Shown piece after piece: positions 47,400 through 56,689 of a stretch of 64,000 nt of DNA (positions within the stretch are counted from its first letter, which is position 1; each line of letters begins with the position of its first letter). The position numbers and the translations under genes were made by a program. Source of the DNA: Planctomycetaceae bacterium (GTDB taxonomy: Bacteria; Planctomycetota; Planctomycetia; Planctomycetales; Planctomycetaceae); contig JAHBXV010000016.1 of assembly GCA_019636285.1 (NCBI GenBank), positions 62,001 to 126,000 on the forward strand, read 5' to 3'. Below the pieces are notes generated by a model. That model did not search any database, was not told the origin of the DNA, and saw nothing but the letters and a program-made list of their open reading frames with translations.

Positions 47400-49241
47400 T
47401 CACCGGCGGCTTTCAAGCAGCTTGTAGATTCGTTCGGCGGGTTCGGCTGGTCGTGTGCCGGCCGCCGCGAGGGCGGCATCGGGGGTGATCCAGCCGTTCA
47501 CGGTGAGGGTTTCGAGAGCGGTCAGGGCGGCGAGGACTTCGGCGTCGTTACCTTTGCGGGCAATGTTCGCGAGGGCAGAGAGGGCGGAGCCGGCTTCTCC
47601 CAGATGTCCGAGAGCCTCGGCCGCGATGGCACGGACTTCGAACGAGTCGTCGTTCAGCGCGGCCAGAAGCGGGTCGCGGAGTTGTTTCGCGTGGTCGATG
47701 TCGACAAGCAAGCCCTTGACGCCCCAGTAGCGGATCACCGGGTGGGGATGAGTAAGGTCAGAGCGGCGATCGTCGAGAGGGACGCCGCGGGATGAGCCGC
47801 GCCAGGCCGCGTCGAGCACCCGTTCGGCGGGATAATCGGATGAGTGAACCACGTCGTACCAGGTTCGCTTCTCGGACAATCGTTCGGCGAGACCTTCGGG
47901 AATCAGGCCGACGTCGTGTGTGCGGAGTAGTGTTTCCCGTAGCCGTGTTCGCGCGGATTGAATCGCAGCCTGGTGGTCGGCCGAGTCGATCAGGTTATTG
48001 ATTTGAAATGGGTCGTCTGTCGTAACGTAAAACTCTTCCGACGGCTTGGGCTCCCAGTAGACACGCTGGGCGGCGTTGCAGCGCCCCGCCTGATATTCAT
48101 CGAACCAGGACTGCATACTCGGCATGACCGTGAACGGATAGGTGTAGTGCTGGCCATACGGCCGATGCGGTGAGAAGTTCTTAACGTAGAGCGTGTCAGC
48201 CGTGCGAATCGCGCGGACGACGTCGGTCCGTTCGTCCATGCGTCCGCGAAACAGGTAGACGGCTTCCGAAGGACTGGCCCGGTTCGCACCGAGAAAGGGT
48301 CGGCCTTCCATCCATTCGGGGATGGGAGTCTCGGCCAGGTTCAAAACGGTCGCGGCGAAGTCGGTGAATGAGACCATGTCGTCGCACCATTCGCCGGGCT
48401 TCGCTGGGGCCAGGTGTTGCCACTTCGGAGGAAAGAAGACGATCAGCGGGACGCGAGTGCCGGAATCGTGGACGTTGCGTTTGCCACGGGGGAGCGCCCC
48501 GCCGTGGTCCGAGAAGTAGAAGACGATGGTGTTGTCGGCCTGACCGGACGCTTCGAGCTCGTCGAGATGTTGGCCGATCTCTGCGTCCATCTGCGTGATC
48601 CGCTGATAATAGCGAGACCAGTTTTCGCGGAGGATGGGGGTATCGGGATGATATGGCGGCAGGACAATCTGGCCTGGCGATATGACTCGTGGCTGATCGC
48701 GTAGTGGCGGCTTGGAGAATGCTTCGTCGGTTGTCTGGCTTTCATGCGATGTCGTGCTGTTGAAGACGGCAAAGAATGGCTGGCCGGGCTGACGATTGCG
48801 GTAGTGGGCTCGGGGACTGCTGACATCCCACATGAAGGTGGGGCTGCGTTTGCCGCTAGTGGCAAAGTTATAGTCGGTCTTTGAGTTGTTCGTGCAGTAA
48901 TAGCCAGCGTCGCGAAGCAGTTGCGGAAATGGAACGAACTGCTTCGGAAGCGCAACGGCACTTCGATGGTTGTGCAGCCCCAGCGATGTCGCGTGTAGAC
49001 CCATCAGCAAGGTGGAGCGGGCGGTCGAGCAGACGGGGGCTCCCGAGAAGGCGAGTCGATAGCGGACACCACGACTGGCGAAGCGGTCGAGATTTGGCGT
49101 CTTGGCGAGGTGATCGCCGTAACAGCCGAGGTAGGGGCTATTGTCTTCGCTGGTCAACCACAGAATGTTCGGTCGTTCGGCGGGAGCCGTCTGAACGAGC
49201 GACAGCGAAACGAGCCAGCCCAGGCAGCAACTTGGGAACAT
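47400..49241 (-). CDS. Exported sulfatase with C-terminal HEAT-like repeats
   Basis: A 613-residue sulfatase: signal peptide (1-21), opening PNILWLTSEDNSPYLGCYGD (24-43), formylglycine site CSTAR (71-75), and metal site VFYFSDHGGALPRGK. The maturation consensus is C-x-P/A-x-R; here the third position is Thr. The last 130 residues (LLAALNDDSFEVRAIAAEALG and following) are HEAT-like, unusual for a plain sulfatase but common in planctomycetes. Likely hydrolyses sulfate esters of polysaccharides outside the cytoplasm. Ends 13 bases from the convergent ThuA-like gene. Confidence 0.93.
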   Translation of the reverse strand: MFPSCCLGWLVSLSLVQTAPAERPNILWLTSEDNSPYLGCYGDHLAKTPNLDRFASRGVRYRLAFSGAPVCSTARSTLLMGLHATSLGLHNHRSAVALPKQFVPFPQLLRDAGYYCTNNSKTDYNFATSGKRSPTFMWDVSSPRAHYRNRQPGQPFFAVFNSTTSHESQTTDEAFSKPPLRDQPRVISPGQIVLPPYHPDTPILRENWSRYYQRITQMDAEIGQHLDELEASGQADNTIVFYFSDHGGALPRGKRNVHDSGTRVPLIVFFPPKWQHLAPAKPGEWCDDMVSFTDFAATVLNLAETPIPEWMEGRPFLGANRASPSEAVYLFRGRMDERTDVVRAIRTADTLYVKNFSPHRPYGQHYTYPFTVMPSMQSWFDEYQAGRCNAAQRVYWEPKPSEEFYVTTDDPFQINNLIDSADHQAAIQSARTRLRETLLRTHDVGLIPEGLAERLSEKRTWYDVVHSSDYPAERVLDAAWRGSSRGVPLDDRRSDLTHPHPVIRYWGVKGLLVDIDHAKQLRDPLLAALNDDSFEVRAIAAEALGHLGEAGSALSALANIARKGNDAEVLAALTALETLTVNGWITPDAALAAAGTRPAEPAERIYKLLESRR

Positions 49242-49495
49242 GCCGAATACTCCGCGCGACGCCAGAAGGTTCTGGGAGCGTCGGCGACTTCCTCGTGCAG
49301 CGATCTCCCGGATTCGATTGTCATACCCGATTCGGCAGAGCGCCGCGACTTGCGGGAGCGGAGTGTGTTGGCTGACTCGATCTTGGAGAGGTTCGAAGAG
49401 CTTGTCAGAATGTGGCGATCAAGCTCGGCCGCTCGGAACTTTCCGAAGCGCATGGTGTTGAGTCTGGCTGGCGAGGCCGTTTCGAGGACCACTTC

Positions 49496-49720
49496 ATGAA
49501 GCCGCGATTTGTTGCCAGCGGAAAATGGAAGCTACGCGGCAACCCGGAGTTTCAGAAACGCTTGCGCGAGTTGCGTGAATCGATTCGCGCACGACACGCG
49601 GCTGATTGGGCGCGGTCTGGTTTCTTGCGTCGGCTCATCCTGCGTTGGCGGATCGCCAGCGAGTTTCGACGAGAGCGCCGGAGGATCGAACCGTCAACCG
49701 GCGCGCTGTATATCGGATAG
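49496..49720 (+). CDS. Small basic hypothetical protein
   Basis: A 74-residue, strongly basic protein with an amphipathic helical centre (FQKRLRELRESIRARHAADW, then RRLILRWRIASEFRRERRR). The pattern looks like a real short planctomycete protein rather than noise, and the gap to both neighbours would otherwise be empty. A membrane-surface or nucleic-acid role is possible but not shown. No strong ribosome site; upstream bases 49242-49495 show nothing else. Confidence 0.5.
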   Translation: MKPRFVASGKWKLRGNPEFQKRLRELRESIRARHAADWARSGFLRRLILRWRIASEFRRERRRIEPSTGALYIG

Positions 49721-49809
49721 CGCCGTAGTAGGGTCCGCTGTGAGGACCGCGCTTTTAGAATGCCACGGGAAGATGGTCCGCACAGAGAACCCTACGTTTT
49801 CAGCGAGAT

Positions 49810-50328
49810 TTATCGCAAGGAGCGGACGGTCGCGGAGTCGGCTCGCTGTTCGTTTGACTCGGTGGCGGGAGCCGCGATTTCGTTGGCGGTCGCGGGAGAA
49901 TTCAAGGCGTTGGTCGCCGACCGCTCGAGCAGAAGTTTCGACTTGCGCGGCAGCCGTGCCGGCTCTCCGTTGACGAGAAGTTCCTTCATGTCGACTTGCA
50001 GGAATTTTCCACCCAGCGGCAGCAGTTCGCACTTGGCCCAGACGTTGTCACCCGATTCGCGATAGACCGAATAGACCAGCGTGATGGGATCGGTGGTTTC
50101 ATCCAACTGGTAGATACCGCGAGACGTCCCTTCGGCTCGCGAGGCGACCACGATCTGGTTTCGCGGCAGAAACTCCATGTACATATGGGTGGTGGTCCAG
50201 CGGTTCTGGAGCTGGAAACCTTCGCCGCAGCCCGAGATTCCGACAAGGGCAGCGACCAGGGCAGCCGCGAACGGTCGTCCCAGGGACGACGGGCCGACGC
50301 GGTACGAGGGGGAGTCAGGTTTTGTCAT
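49810..50328 (-). CDS. Small lipoprotein, unknown function
   Basis: A 172-residue protein with a lipoprotein signal: basic N-terminus, hydrophobic AAALVAALVGISGC (lipobox ISGC near residue 34). The mature part contains YMEFLPRNQIVVASR and VYRESGDNVWAKCELLPLGG, with no known domain. It lies 16 bases downstream of the larger membrane-protein gene on the same strand, so they are probably cotranscribed. Confidence 0.78.
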   Translation of the reverse strand: MTKPDSPSYRVGPSSLGRPFAAALVAALVGISGCGEGFQLQNRWTTTHMYMEFLPRNQIVVASRAEGTSRGIYQLDETTDPITLVYSVYRESGDNVWAKCELLPLGGKFLQVDMKELLVNGEPARLPRKSKLLLERSATNALNSPATANEIAAPATESNEQRADSATVRSLR

Positions 50329-50344
50329 GTCAGAATTCCGGAAT

Positions 50345-52111
50345 TCAGTTCGGCAGCGCGTCTTCGCGTGACCGTGCGGGGCCTGGTACGTCGCTGGATG
50401 TTGATGCGGTTCGTGATTCGGGAGGGCGTTCTCGAACGACGATGGTTCCCGCCTGAAACACGACCGGCAGGTTCCAGGGGTAGCGTTTCTCCAAACCGGG
50501 TGGCAACGACAGCGGTGTCTGGCCTCGCTCCGTCCTGGAGTCGTGCCGGGGGGGCATCAGACCGACTGCGGCCAGATCGGTCACGGCATAACGCTGGGGG
50601 CCGCCGAGGATCTCTCCCCAGATTTCCCGCCGCAGCGGCTTGAGGATCATCAACACCGATTCCTGAAACACGAACCGATGCGCGGGGGCTATGTCAAGAT
50701 CGCGATAGAGGGCGACCAGACTATTGTTGATGGTGTCGACATCGCCATTGGCGACGTGTTGTTCGCGGAGAAAGGCTTCGGCGGCGGCCAGATCGACCCA
50801 GTTGGGGGTGGGAATGAGGGCCAGCCGATTGCGAACTTCGGGCGAACTTCCCTCGGTGAAGCAGCGGGGCCAGACAGCGAGACGATCCAGGTCGATGCAG
50901 GGCGAAAACACGATCGCCAGTAGCAGGAAGGCGTAGACGACGACTTTCTTCCAGCCGCTCGGATCAATGGCAGCCGATAGGCCCGCGAGAACAAGCGCAA
51001 GCCAGATCAGCGGCCAATGAACGTAGTCGAACAGGTGCTGGCACCCATAAACCTGCACCGTCCAGCCCAGGAAGGCCGCGCTCCAAAGGCCAAAGAGATC
51101 GGTTCGACGGTCGGCGGAGCCCGTGGCGATGCCGGCGTCGTCGGTCTCGATGTCCGTTCCGCCAAGGGTCGCGGCGACGGCCCGGCGAATCCCCGACATG
51201 GCGAGAAGACCGGCGGCGGGAACGACGAAGATCCAGGGGCTCAGGCGATAGACCATCGCGATGAATCGACCGCGCGTCCAATGGTCCAGCCGGGCTTCCC
51301 AATAATAGGGAGCCCAGTTCGAGACGACGTCCCAGAAGGGAGCCCAGGCTCCGCTGGCGGCGAGACCCGCCATCCCCATGCCCCCCGCAACGAGGCCCCC
51401 GGCCAGCAAGCCGACGACATCGCGAGCGATCGAGCGCGGTTGCCCCATCCGCAGTGCGGAAACCAGCCAAACCAGACCGGCTGGAACAACGATGTAGGGC
51501 TTCAGCCAGATGCCAGCACCCCAGACAAGACCTTCCACGAAGCCAGCCAGGACCAGCTTTCGCCCCGCCGCGCTGTCGCGAACTCGCTGAATTTGAAGCT
51601 GGCGGAGACAGATGGCAGCCGTCAGCGGAACGAGCAGCCACATGTCGCGCTGAGTCTGCACCCATTCACTTTGCGACAGGTAGGCGAAGCAGAGCAGGAC
51701 CGCCAGCCAGGCGACTGGGCGTCGTTCGAGCCCCGCCAGGCGGCAACTCGTCCAGACGAGGCCGAGCAGCACGCCCAGCATGCCGAGGTCGAACAGGCGA
51801 AGTGCCTCGGAGGACCAGCCAACCACCGATCGGACCAGGGCATGGAGCCAGATGATGCCGGGGAAATTCGGTTCGAAGACATCGGCGTAGAGGGTGCCGC
51901 CGCGCAGAAAAATCCAGGCTTGCAGGTCGTAGACCTCGGTGTCGTTCGTGAGGGGCAGGCAGACAAAGAGGGGGCCGGCCGTTGCGAGCAGCAACGCGAG
52001 CACCAGCCAGGCGCTTCCGGGCGACGAGTCGTTCGCGGGAGGCATCACTCGAAAATCGACCTTGGTTGGATCGGCGACCTCGGGCGGAACCTGCCATTGG
52101 TCGCGGATCAC
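50345..52111 (-). CDS. Polytopic membrane protein, GT39/GT-C-like
   Basis: A 588-residue protein with about eleven hydrophobic segments. The first loop has the acidic element NDTEVYDLQAWIFLRGG and DVFEPNFPGIIWLHAL, like the early loop of GT-C glycosyltransferases (PMT/ArnT type). A large soluble C-terminal domain follows. Start: GTG 52111 is preferred, with AGGGATGAG about nine bases upstream; ATG 52045 (MPPANDSS) is the alternative. A lipid-linked sugar donor is presumed from the family and the neighbouring GT2 gene, not shown. Confidence 0.78.
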   Translation of the reverse strand: MIRDQWQVPPEVADPTKVDFRVMPPANDSSPGSAWLVLALLLATAGPLFVCLPLTNDTEVYDLQAWIFLRGGTLYADVFEPNFPGIIWLHALVRSVVGWSSEALRLFDLGMLGVLLGLVWTSCRLAGLERRPVAWLAVLLCFAYLSQSEWVQTQRDMWLLVPLTAAICLRQLQIQRVRDSAAGRKLVLAGFVEGLVWGAGIWLKPYIVVPAGLVWLVSALRMGQPRSIARDVVGLLAGGLVAGGMGMAGLAASGAWAPFWDVVSNWAPYYWEARLDHWTRGRFIAMVYRLSPWIFVVPAAGLLAMSGIRRAVAATLGGTDIETDDAGIATGSADRRTDLFGLWSAAFLGWTVQVYGCQHLFDYVHWPLIWLALVLAGLSAAIDPSGWKKVVVYAFLLLAIVFSPCIDLDRLAVWPRCFTEGSSPEVRNRLALIPTPNWVDLAAAEAFLREQHVANGDVDTINNSLVALYRDLDIAPAHRFVFQESVLMILKPLRREIWGEILGGPQRYAVTDLAAVGLMPPRHDSRTERGQTPLSLPPGLEKRYPWNLPVVFQAGTIVVRERPPESRTASTSSDVPGPARSREDALPN

Positions 52112-52478
52112 TGTCTCATCCCTAACACAACCTCTGTGCAATCCAGTTTTTGCCTGGATTTTCGCAGACTTCTGACAGGCACAACCGGCTGTGTTAGAGG
52201 TTCGTCGCCGAACACCGGTTTCGGACGCGCCTGCGAGTCCGAAAGTCCATTCCAGCGACATGGTGAGGCAAATTTCGCGCCTGAATGGGCCGAAGACACG
52301 GGGCCGGGGGACGATTGGGAACAGGCGTTGCTGCACCACATGCGTTAGAGATCGATTCCCAGCGCGACGAAGTAGAAGACCCTCGTTCGCCCCGGAAATT
52401 GCGTGAACTGGCGTTACAGGCGCGATTCGAGCGCGGTCGTACGGTTTGACAAAGTGTTAAGAAATCGGAACACACGAC

Positions 52479-53540
52479 GTGAAATCCGTGGAATCACCGC
52501 CGGTCCTCTCGATCGTGCTGCCGGTCTTCAATGAAGTCCGGGTGCTCGGCGATCTGATGGAGGCCATCACCGATGCCGTCGCCCTGGAGCCGGTGCGGCT
52601 GGAAGTGATTTTCGTCGACGATGGCTCGACCGATGGCAGCGGCGGGCGGCTGGATGATATCGCGGCGCTGCGGGACGACGTTCGCGTGCTGCATTTCGTC
52701 CGCAATTTTGGTCACCAGGCGGCCGTGCAGGCAGGTCTGGCGGCGGCAACGGGCGACGCGGTCGTGCTGATGGATTCGGACATGCAGGACGATCCGCGAG
52801 CCATTCCGCGGTTTCTCGAGGCGTGGCGGAACGGAGCCGACGTGGTCTACGCCGTGCGGACCGATCGTAAAGAGGCGATCTGGAAGCGGACGCTGTTTGT
52901 CAGCTTTTATCGCGTGTTGAACGCGATTGCCGACCAGCCGATTCCTCGGGATGCTGGGAATTTTTCGCTCTTGGATCGATCGGTCGTCGACCAGATCAAT
53001 TCGCTGCCCGAACGGGAGCGATACTTTCCGGGACTGCGGCAATGGGTCGGGTTTCGCCAAGAGGGCCTGCCGGTCGAACGGCTGGCCCGGTATGACGACA
53101 ACCCCCGCGTTTCGCTAAGAGGGCTGTTCCGGCTGGCGCAAACGGCCGTCTTTTCGTTCTCGACGTTTCCGCTGCGAATTTTCTATGGGATTGCCGCAGC
53201 TTCGTTCGTGGTCTTTCTGGGCGTGGGGCTGTTCGCATTTTACCACCGAATGCTGACCGGGGAAGCCATTCCTGGCTGGACGTCTCAACTGTGTGTGGCC
53301 GCGTTCTTTGGAATGATTAACGCGTTGGGCGTGGGGATTTTGGGCGAGTACGTCTTTCGCATCTACGACCAGGTCCGCGGGCGGCCGTTGTTCATCGTTC
53401 GTGATCCGGGCCTGGCACCGGGACGACGCGCGTTCGGCAATTCGCTGGAAGAAAGAACCTCGACCAGCGCGGCTTCGCGCCGTCGAATCCGGGAGAGCGA
53501 CGCCGTCGAACCCTCGGTTGTGGGTGGGGAACCAGGCTGA
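52479..53540 (+). CDS. GT2 polyprenyl-phosphate glycosyltransferase (DPM1/GtrB-like)
   Basis: A 353-residue family 2 glycosyltransferase: LSIVLPVFNE, EVIFVDDGSTDGS, the RNFGHQAAVQAGLAAATGD block, DSDMQDDP (the DXD-like metal site) and two C-terminal membrane helices (FYGIAAASFVVFLGVGLF and LCVAAFFGMINALGVGILGEYVFRIY). Such enzymes load a sugar onto undecaprenyl phosphate for GT-C transferases, matching the membrane proteins on each side. Tail of about 40 residues is polar and probably disordered. Confidence 0.94.
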   Translation: MKSVESPPVLSIVLPVFNEVRVLGDLMEAITDAVALEPVRLEVIFVDDGSTDGSGGRLDDIAALRDDVRVLHFVRNFGHQAAVQAGLAAATGDAVVLMDSDMQDDPRAIPRFLEAWRNGADVVYAVRTDRKEAIWKRTLFVSFYRVLNAIADQPIPRDAGNFSLLDRSVVDQINSLPERERYFPGLRQWVGFRQEGLPVERLARYDDNPRVSLRGLFRLAQTAVFSFSTFPLRIFYGIAAASFVVFLGVGLFAFYHRMLTGEAIPGWTSQLCVAAFFGMINALGVGILGEYVFRIYDQVRGRPLFIVRDPGLAPGRRAFGNSLEERTSTSAASRRRIRESDAVEPSVVGGEPG

Positions 53541-53620
53541 TGGTCGAGGGTAATTACTGAGCGTCCAGCGAGTTCGTGGCGACGAATCGTCGCGAAGCAG
53601 GATCGACAGAAGGAATAACG

Positions 53621-55276
53621 ATGGCGACCGGATCGACCCGGGTGGATTTGCACGATCTGACACCGCAAATCGGGATGCGCTATGCCCTGGGGCCGGGACA
53701 TCTCTTTCTGGCGTTGTGGTTCAGCGTGCTGTTTCTGCATCTCAATTATATCCCCCTGTTCTATACCGATGTCTGGGGTCACATCGCCTACGGGAACTGG
53801 ATGCTCGATCACGGAGCGCTTCCGACCGAGGATCCCTACACCCCGTTGACCGAAGGGGTGCCGATTACCTGCACGGCCTGGTTGGGACAGGTCGCCTTGG
53901 CGGGAGCCGGGCGACTCCTGGGAGACGAGGGGTACTCGACGATTTTCGCGATCGTGGGGCTGGCGACCTACCTCGTCTTCGCTCGCATTTTCTGGTTGCA
54001 GACGCGCTCGCAGGTGATCGTGGTCGCGGGGACGGCGATCATCTTTTTCACGGGATTCACCCGGCATGCAATCATTCGGCCGGAGATCTTTGGCAGTCTT
54101 TGTTTCGCCGTCGTGCTCTGGCTTTTGATTCGGACGGAACAGGCTCCGACGAAACGCAATGGGTGGATTCGCCTGCTTGCGGTTCCGCTCGTGATGGCCC
54201 TGTGGGCCAATCTGCACGGTTCGTTCATCGTCGGTCTGGCCGTCCTGGGGCTGGCCTGGCTGGGGCGCGTGATCGAAGTGGCCTGGAAGTCGGGACGGGT
54301 GGAAGACGTCTTGCAGGATGGTGAAGTCATCCGGCTGCTATTGATGGTGGAACTGGCGACGGCCGCCGTCTGCTTGAATCCTTATGGGTGGGAATTGCTG
54401 GTTCATTCGCTGGTGTTTTCGACCAATCCGAACCTGAATGATGTGGAGGAATGGTTTCGCCTGGAAATGGTTTCCGCGGAAGGCATTACCCTCGGCGCGT
54501 CGTGGATTCTGCTGGGTCTCGCGCTGCGACACGGCCGTGTCGCCATGCGGCCTCGCGATGTCCTGTGGCTGGGATTGTTCACCTTCGCGGTCTGTCTTCG
54601 CGTGCGGATGATTACCTGGTACGCGCCGATTCTGGCGATTGTCATCGTGCCGCAACTTGATGACATCTGGCGCCGGCTGAAGCCCTGGCTGGCCTCGCGG
54701 CTCTCCCTGCAAAATGACCCGACGTGGGCACGGCCCTCCTTCAACTATTCGCTGCTCGCCGTGCTCTTGATCTGGGTGACGTTTACGCTGGCTCCGTGCA
54801 GCACTCCGGTTTTTGGCGGGAATGGACGGCCCGAAAAATTTCTGTACGCCAAGGAAACGCCGCGAGCCCTCACCGCGTATCTCCGCGAGCATCCCCCCCA
54901 GGGGCAGATCATGAATCCCCAGTGGTGGGGCGATTATCTGTCGTTCGCGGGGCCGCCGAATTTGCAGGTCTTTATGACCACGAACGCCATCCACGTCGCC
55001 CCTGCAAGGGTCTGGAAAGACTATCTCGCCCTGGCACGAGGCAATGCCGGGTACGAACGAAAACTGGACCTCTACCGCATCAACACGATTGTCGTGCATA
55101 CGACGTTGCAGCCTATTACCGACCGGATTGTTCGCGGCCTGCCGGATTGGAGCATCGTCTACGAGGACGACTTTGGTTACGTGGCGACGAGGAATCATCG
55201 GAAGCCGGGTGACGGAGACGTCGAAGCGACCGAAACGGCCGTGATACCCACCAATGAAAGCCCGGTGGAAGATTAG
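53621..55276 (+). CDS. Polytopic GT-C-like membrane protein
   Basis: A 551-residue protein with about ten membrane helices. The first periplasmic loop carries YTDVWGHIAYGNWMLDHG and LPTEDPYTPL, a pattern found in planctomycete GT-C-like proteins with the catalytic acid in the TDVW segment. ATG 53621 follows AGGAATAACG. Together with the GT2 gene it suggests a lipid-linked sugar transfer system at the cytoplasmic membrane. No oligosaccharyl acceptor can be inferred. Confidence 0.82.
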   Translation: MATGSTRVDLHDLTPQIGMRYALGPGHLFLALWFSVLFLHLNYIPLFYTDVWGHIAYGNWMLDHGALPTEDPYTPLTEGVPITCTAWLGQVALAGAGRLLGDEGYSTIFAIVGLATYLVFARIFWLQTRSQVIVVAGTAIIFFTGFTRHAIIRPEIFGSLCFAVVLWLLIRTEQAPTKRNGWIRLLAVPLVMALWANLHGSFIVGLAVLGLAWLGRVIEVAWKSGRVEDVLQDGEVIRLLLMVELATAAVCLNPYGWELLVHSLVFSTNPNLNDVEEWFRLEMVSAEGITLGASWILLGLALRHGRVAMRPRDVLWLGLFTFAVCLRVRMITWYAPILAIVIVPQLDDIWRRLKPWLASRLSLQNDPTWARPSFNYSLLAVLLIWVTFTLAPCSTPVFGGNGRPEKFLYAKETPRALTAYLREHPPQGQIMNPQWWGDYLSFAGPPNLQVFMTTNAIHVAPARVWKDYLALARGNAGYERKLDLYRINTIVVHTTLQPITDRIVRGLPDWSIVYEDDFGYVATRNHRKPGDGDVEATETAVIPTNESPVED

Positions 55277-55299
55277 TGGTTTGTCTTGGAGGAATGCGG

Positions 55300-55383
55300 G
55301 GGTGGCACGCCCTGAGTCTTCGAAGGGCGAGGTGAATGAAATAACTTCACGCCCTTCCGCAAAGCCTCCAGGGCGTGCCACCC
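55300..55383. repeat. Family B palindromic repeat, copy 4 (inverted)
   Basis: GGGTGGCACGCCCTGAGTCT to CCTCCAGGGCGTGCCACCC. The inner arms are in the opposite order to the other copies, so this element is inverted. It separates the GT-C-like gene from the next gene. Confidence 0.85.
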
Positions 55384-55467
55384 AGCAGAAATGTTTTCAC
55401 TGATTTTCGCCCTCGACAGATAGAGTCAGTCGACTCAAGTGATCGGCCATTCAGGAGCAACGCAGTC

Positions 55468-56679
55468 ATGCGTGGTGTCCCGGTTTTGATGAAAGCGTTC
55501 TGGTTCGTTCAGGTTGTCGCCGTCGTGGGGACGCTGGCCTGGGGGAAGCTCGAGATCGATCGCGAGCACGCTCTTCGGGAGCTTCCGCAGCCGAACCAGC
55601 AGCCGCGAACGGTCCGGCCTCTGCGCGACGATCCGTCGGTGGTGTCTGACGAGACACTCCACCAGGTGTTGTGGCGGTTGCGCCCGCGGTTTCGTGGTCC
55701 GCAGCCGAAAATCAACCATGTCGATCACGCGCTGCGCTGCTGGGGACTGGCGGCCGAGTTCAGCGACCCCGAATGTCTGTCGGGCGTGGAACTGCGCGAA
55801 CTTCTGCTGGACAACCGGCAGTTCGCCGAGGCGTGGGGGCCGAAGACGGCTCCGTTTATCGCCCCCGATACGCGCGGCGACCTCGTGGTACGAACGCAGC
55901 AGGGGCAGGCGACCGCCAGCCACGTCGATCATACGCTCGCGGGGCTGGCCGAGGTGGGAACGCCGCTGGACTACCCCGTGTTGACGCCGAAAGGCGAGTA
56001 CGTGGTCGGCGATATTCTGAACGCATCGCTCAAAGATTTTAGTTTGAACCAGGTGGAGTATGAATGGTCGACACTCGCGTACCTCCTGTATCTGGCACCA
56101 CGCGGCGACTGGTATTCCACGGAAGGACAGCGACTGAGTTTTGACCGGCTCGCCGAGCGCCTGATGCGGCAGCGCCGCAGCTTGGGAGTTTGCGGCGGTC
56201 AACATCGATTGCATACGCTCGCCATGATGTTGCGGATCGACAGCGAGACGCCGATTCTGTCGCCGGAATCTCGCGCGGCGGTCGTGGCGCACTTGCAAGA
56301 CGCGACGCGACGGCTGGTGGAGACGCAGTCTCCGGAAGGTTTCTGGTCTCTCGAATGGCCTGGCGAGGAGGAAGAGGGATTGCGTTCCGCCAGTACCGGG
56401 CCGATGGGCGAACTGGCTGACCGCATCCTGGTGACGGGTCACGTTCTGGAGTGGTGGGGCATCGCGCCTGACCAGATTCAGCCGCCCCGCGAGGTGGTTG
56501 TTCGAGCGGCAGGCTGGCTGGCGAAGTCAATTCTGGGCCTCACCGACAGCCAGGTCGCTCGATTCTATCCGTTCCTCACCCATGGCGGTCGGGCGCTGGC
56601 TCTGTGGCGCGGCCGCGAGCCGGCGGAAGTCATGAACGGCTATGTGCCGCCGACCGAGGACGAGTCAGGGAGCGAGTAA
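55468..56679 (+). CDS. Exported protein with helical toroid-like region, unknown function
   Basis: A 403-residue protein from ATG 55468 (AGGAG eleven bases upstream). One N-terminal membrane helix or uncleaved signal (VLMKAFWFVQVVAVVGTLAW) anchors a large soluble domain. The helical stretch around YEWSTLAYLLYLAPRGDWY, GVCGGQHRLHTLAMMLRID and LVETQSPEGFWSLEW looks like an alpha/alpha toroid of the prenyltransferase/terpene-cyclase type, but no catalytic DxDD is seen. Role unknown; position beside glycosyltransferase genes may be coincidental. Confidence 0.72.
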   Translation: MRGVPVLMKAFWFVQVVAVVGTLAWGKLEIDREHALRELPQPNQQPRTVRPLRDDPSVVSDETLHQVLWRLRPRFRGPQPKINHVDHALRCWGLAAEFSDPECLSGVELRELLLDNRQFAEAWGPKTAPFIAPDTRGDLVVRTQQGQATASHVDHTLAGLAEVGTPLDYPVLTPKGEYVVGDILNASLKDFSLNQVEYEWSTLAYLLYLAPRGDWYSTEGQRLSFDRLAERLMRQRRSLGVCGGQHRLHTLAMMLRIDSETPILSPESRAAVVAHLQDATRRLVETQSPEGFWSLEWPGEEEEGLRSASTGPMGELADRILVTGHVLEWWGIAPDQIQPPREVVVRAAGWLAKSILGLTDSQVARFYPFLTHGGRALALWRGREPAEVMNGYVPPTEDESGSE

Positions 56680-56689
56680 TTTCGATTCC

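Noticed and set aside
51017-52348. 443-residue plus-strand frame
   Set aside because: Antisense to the polytopic membrane protein, whose hydrophobic pattern is clear; the antisense product is low complexity and charged.
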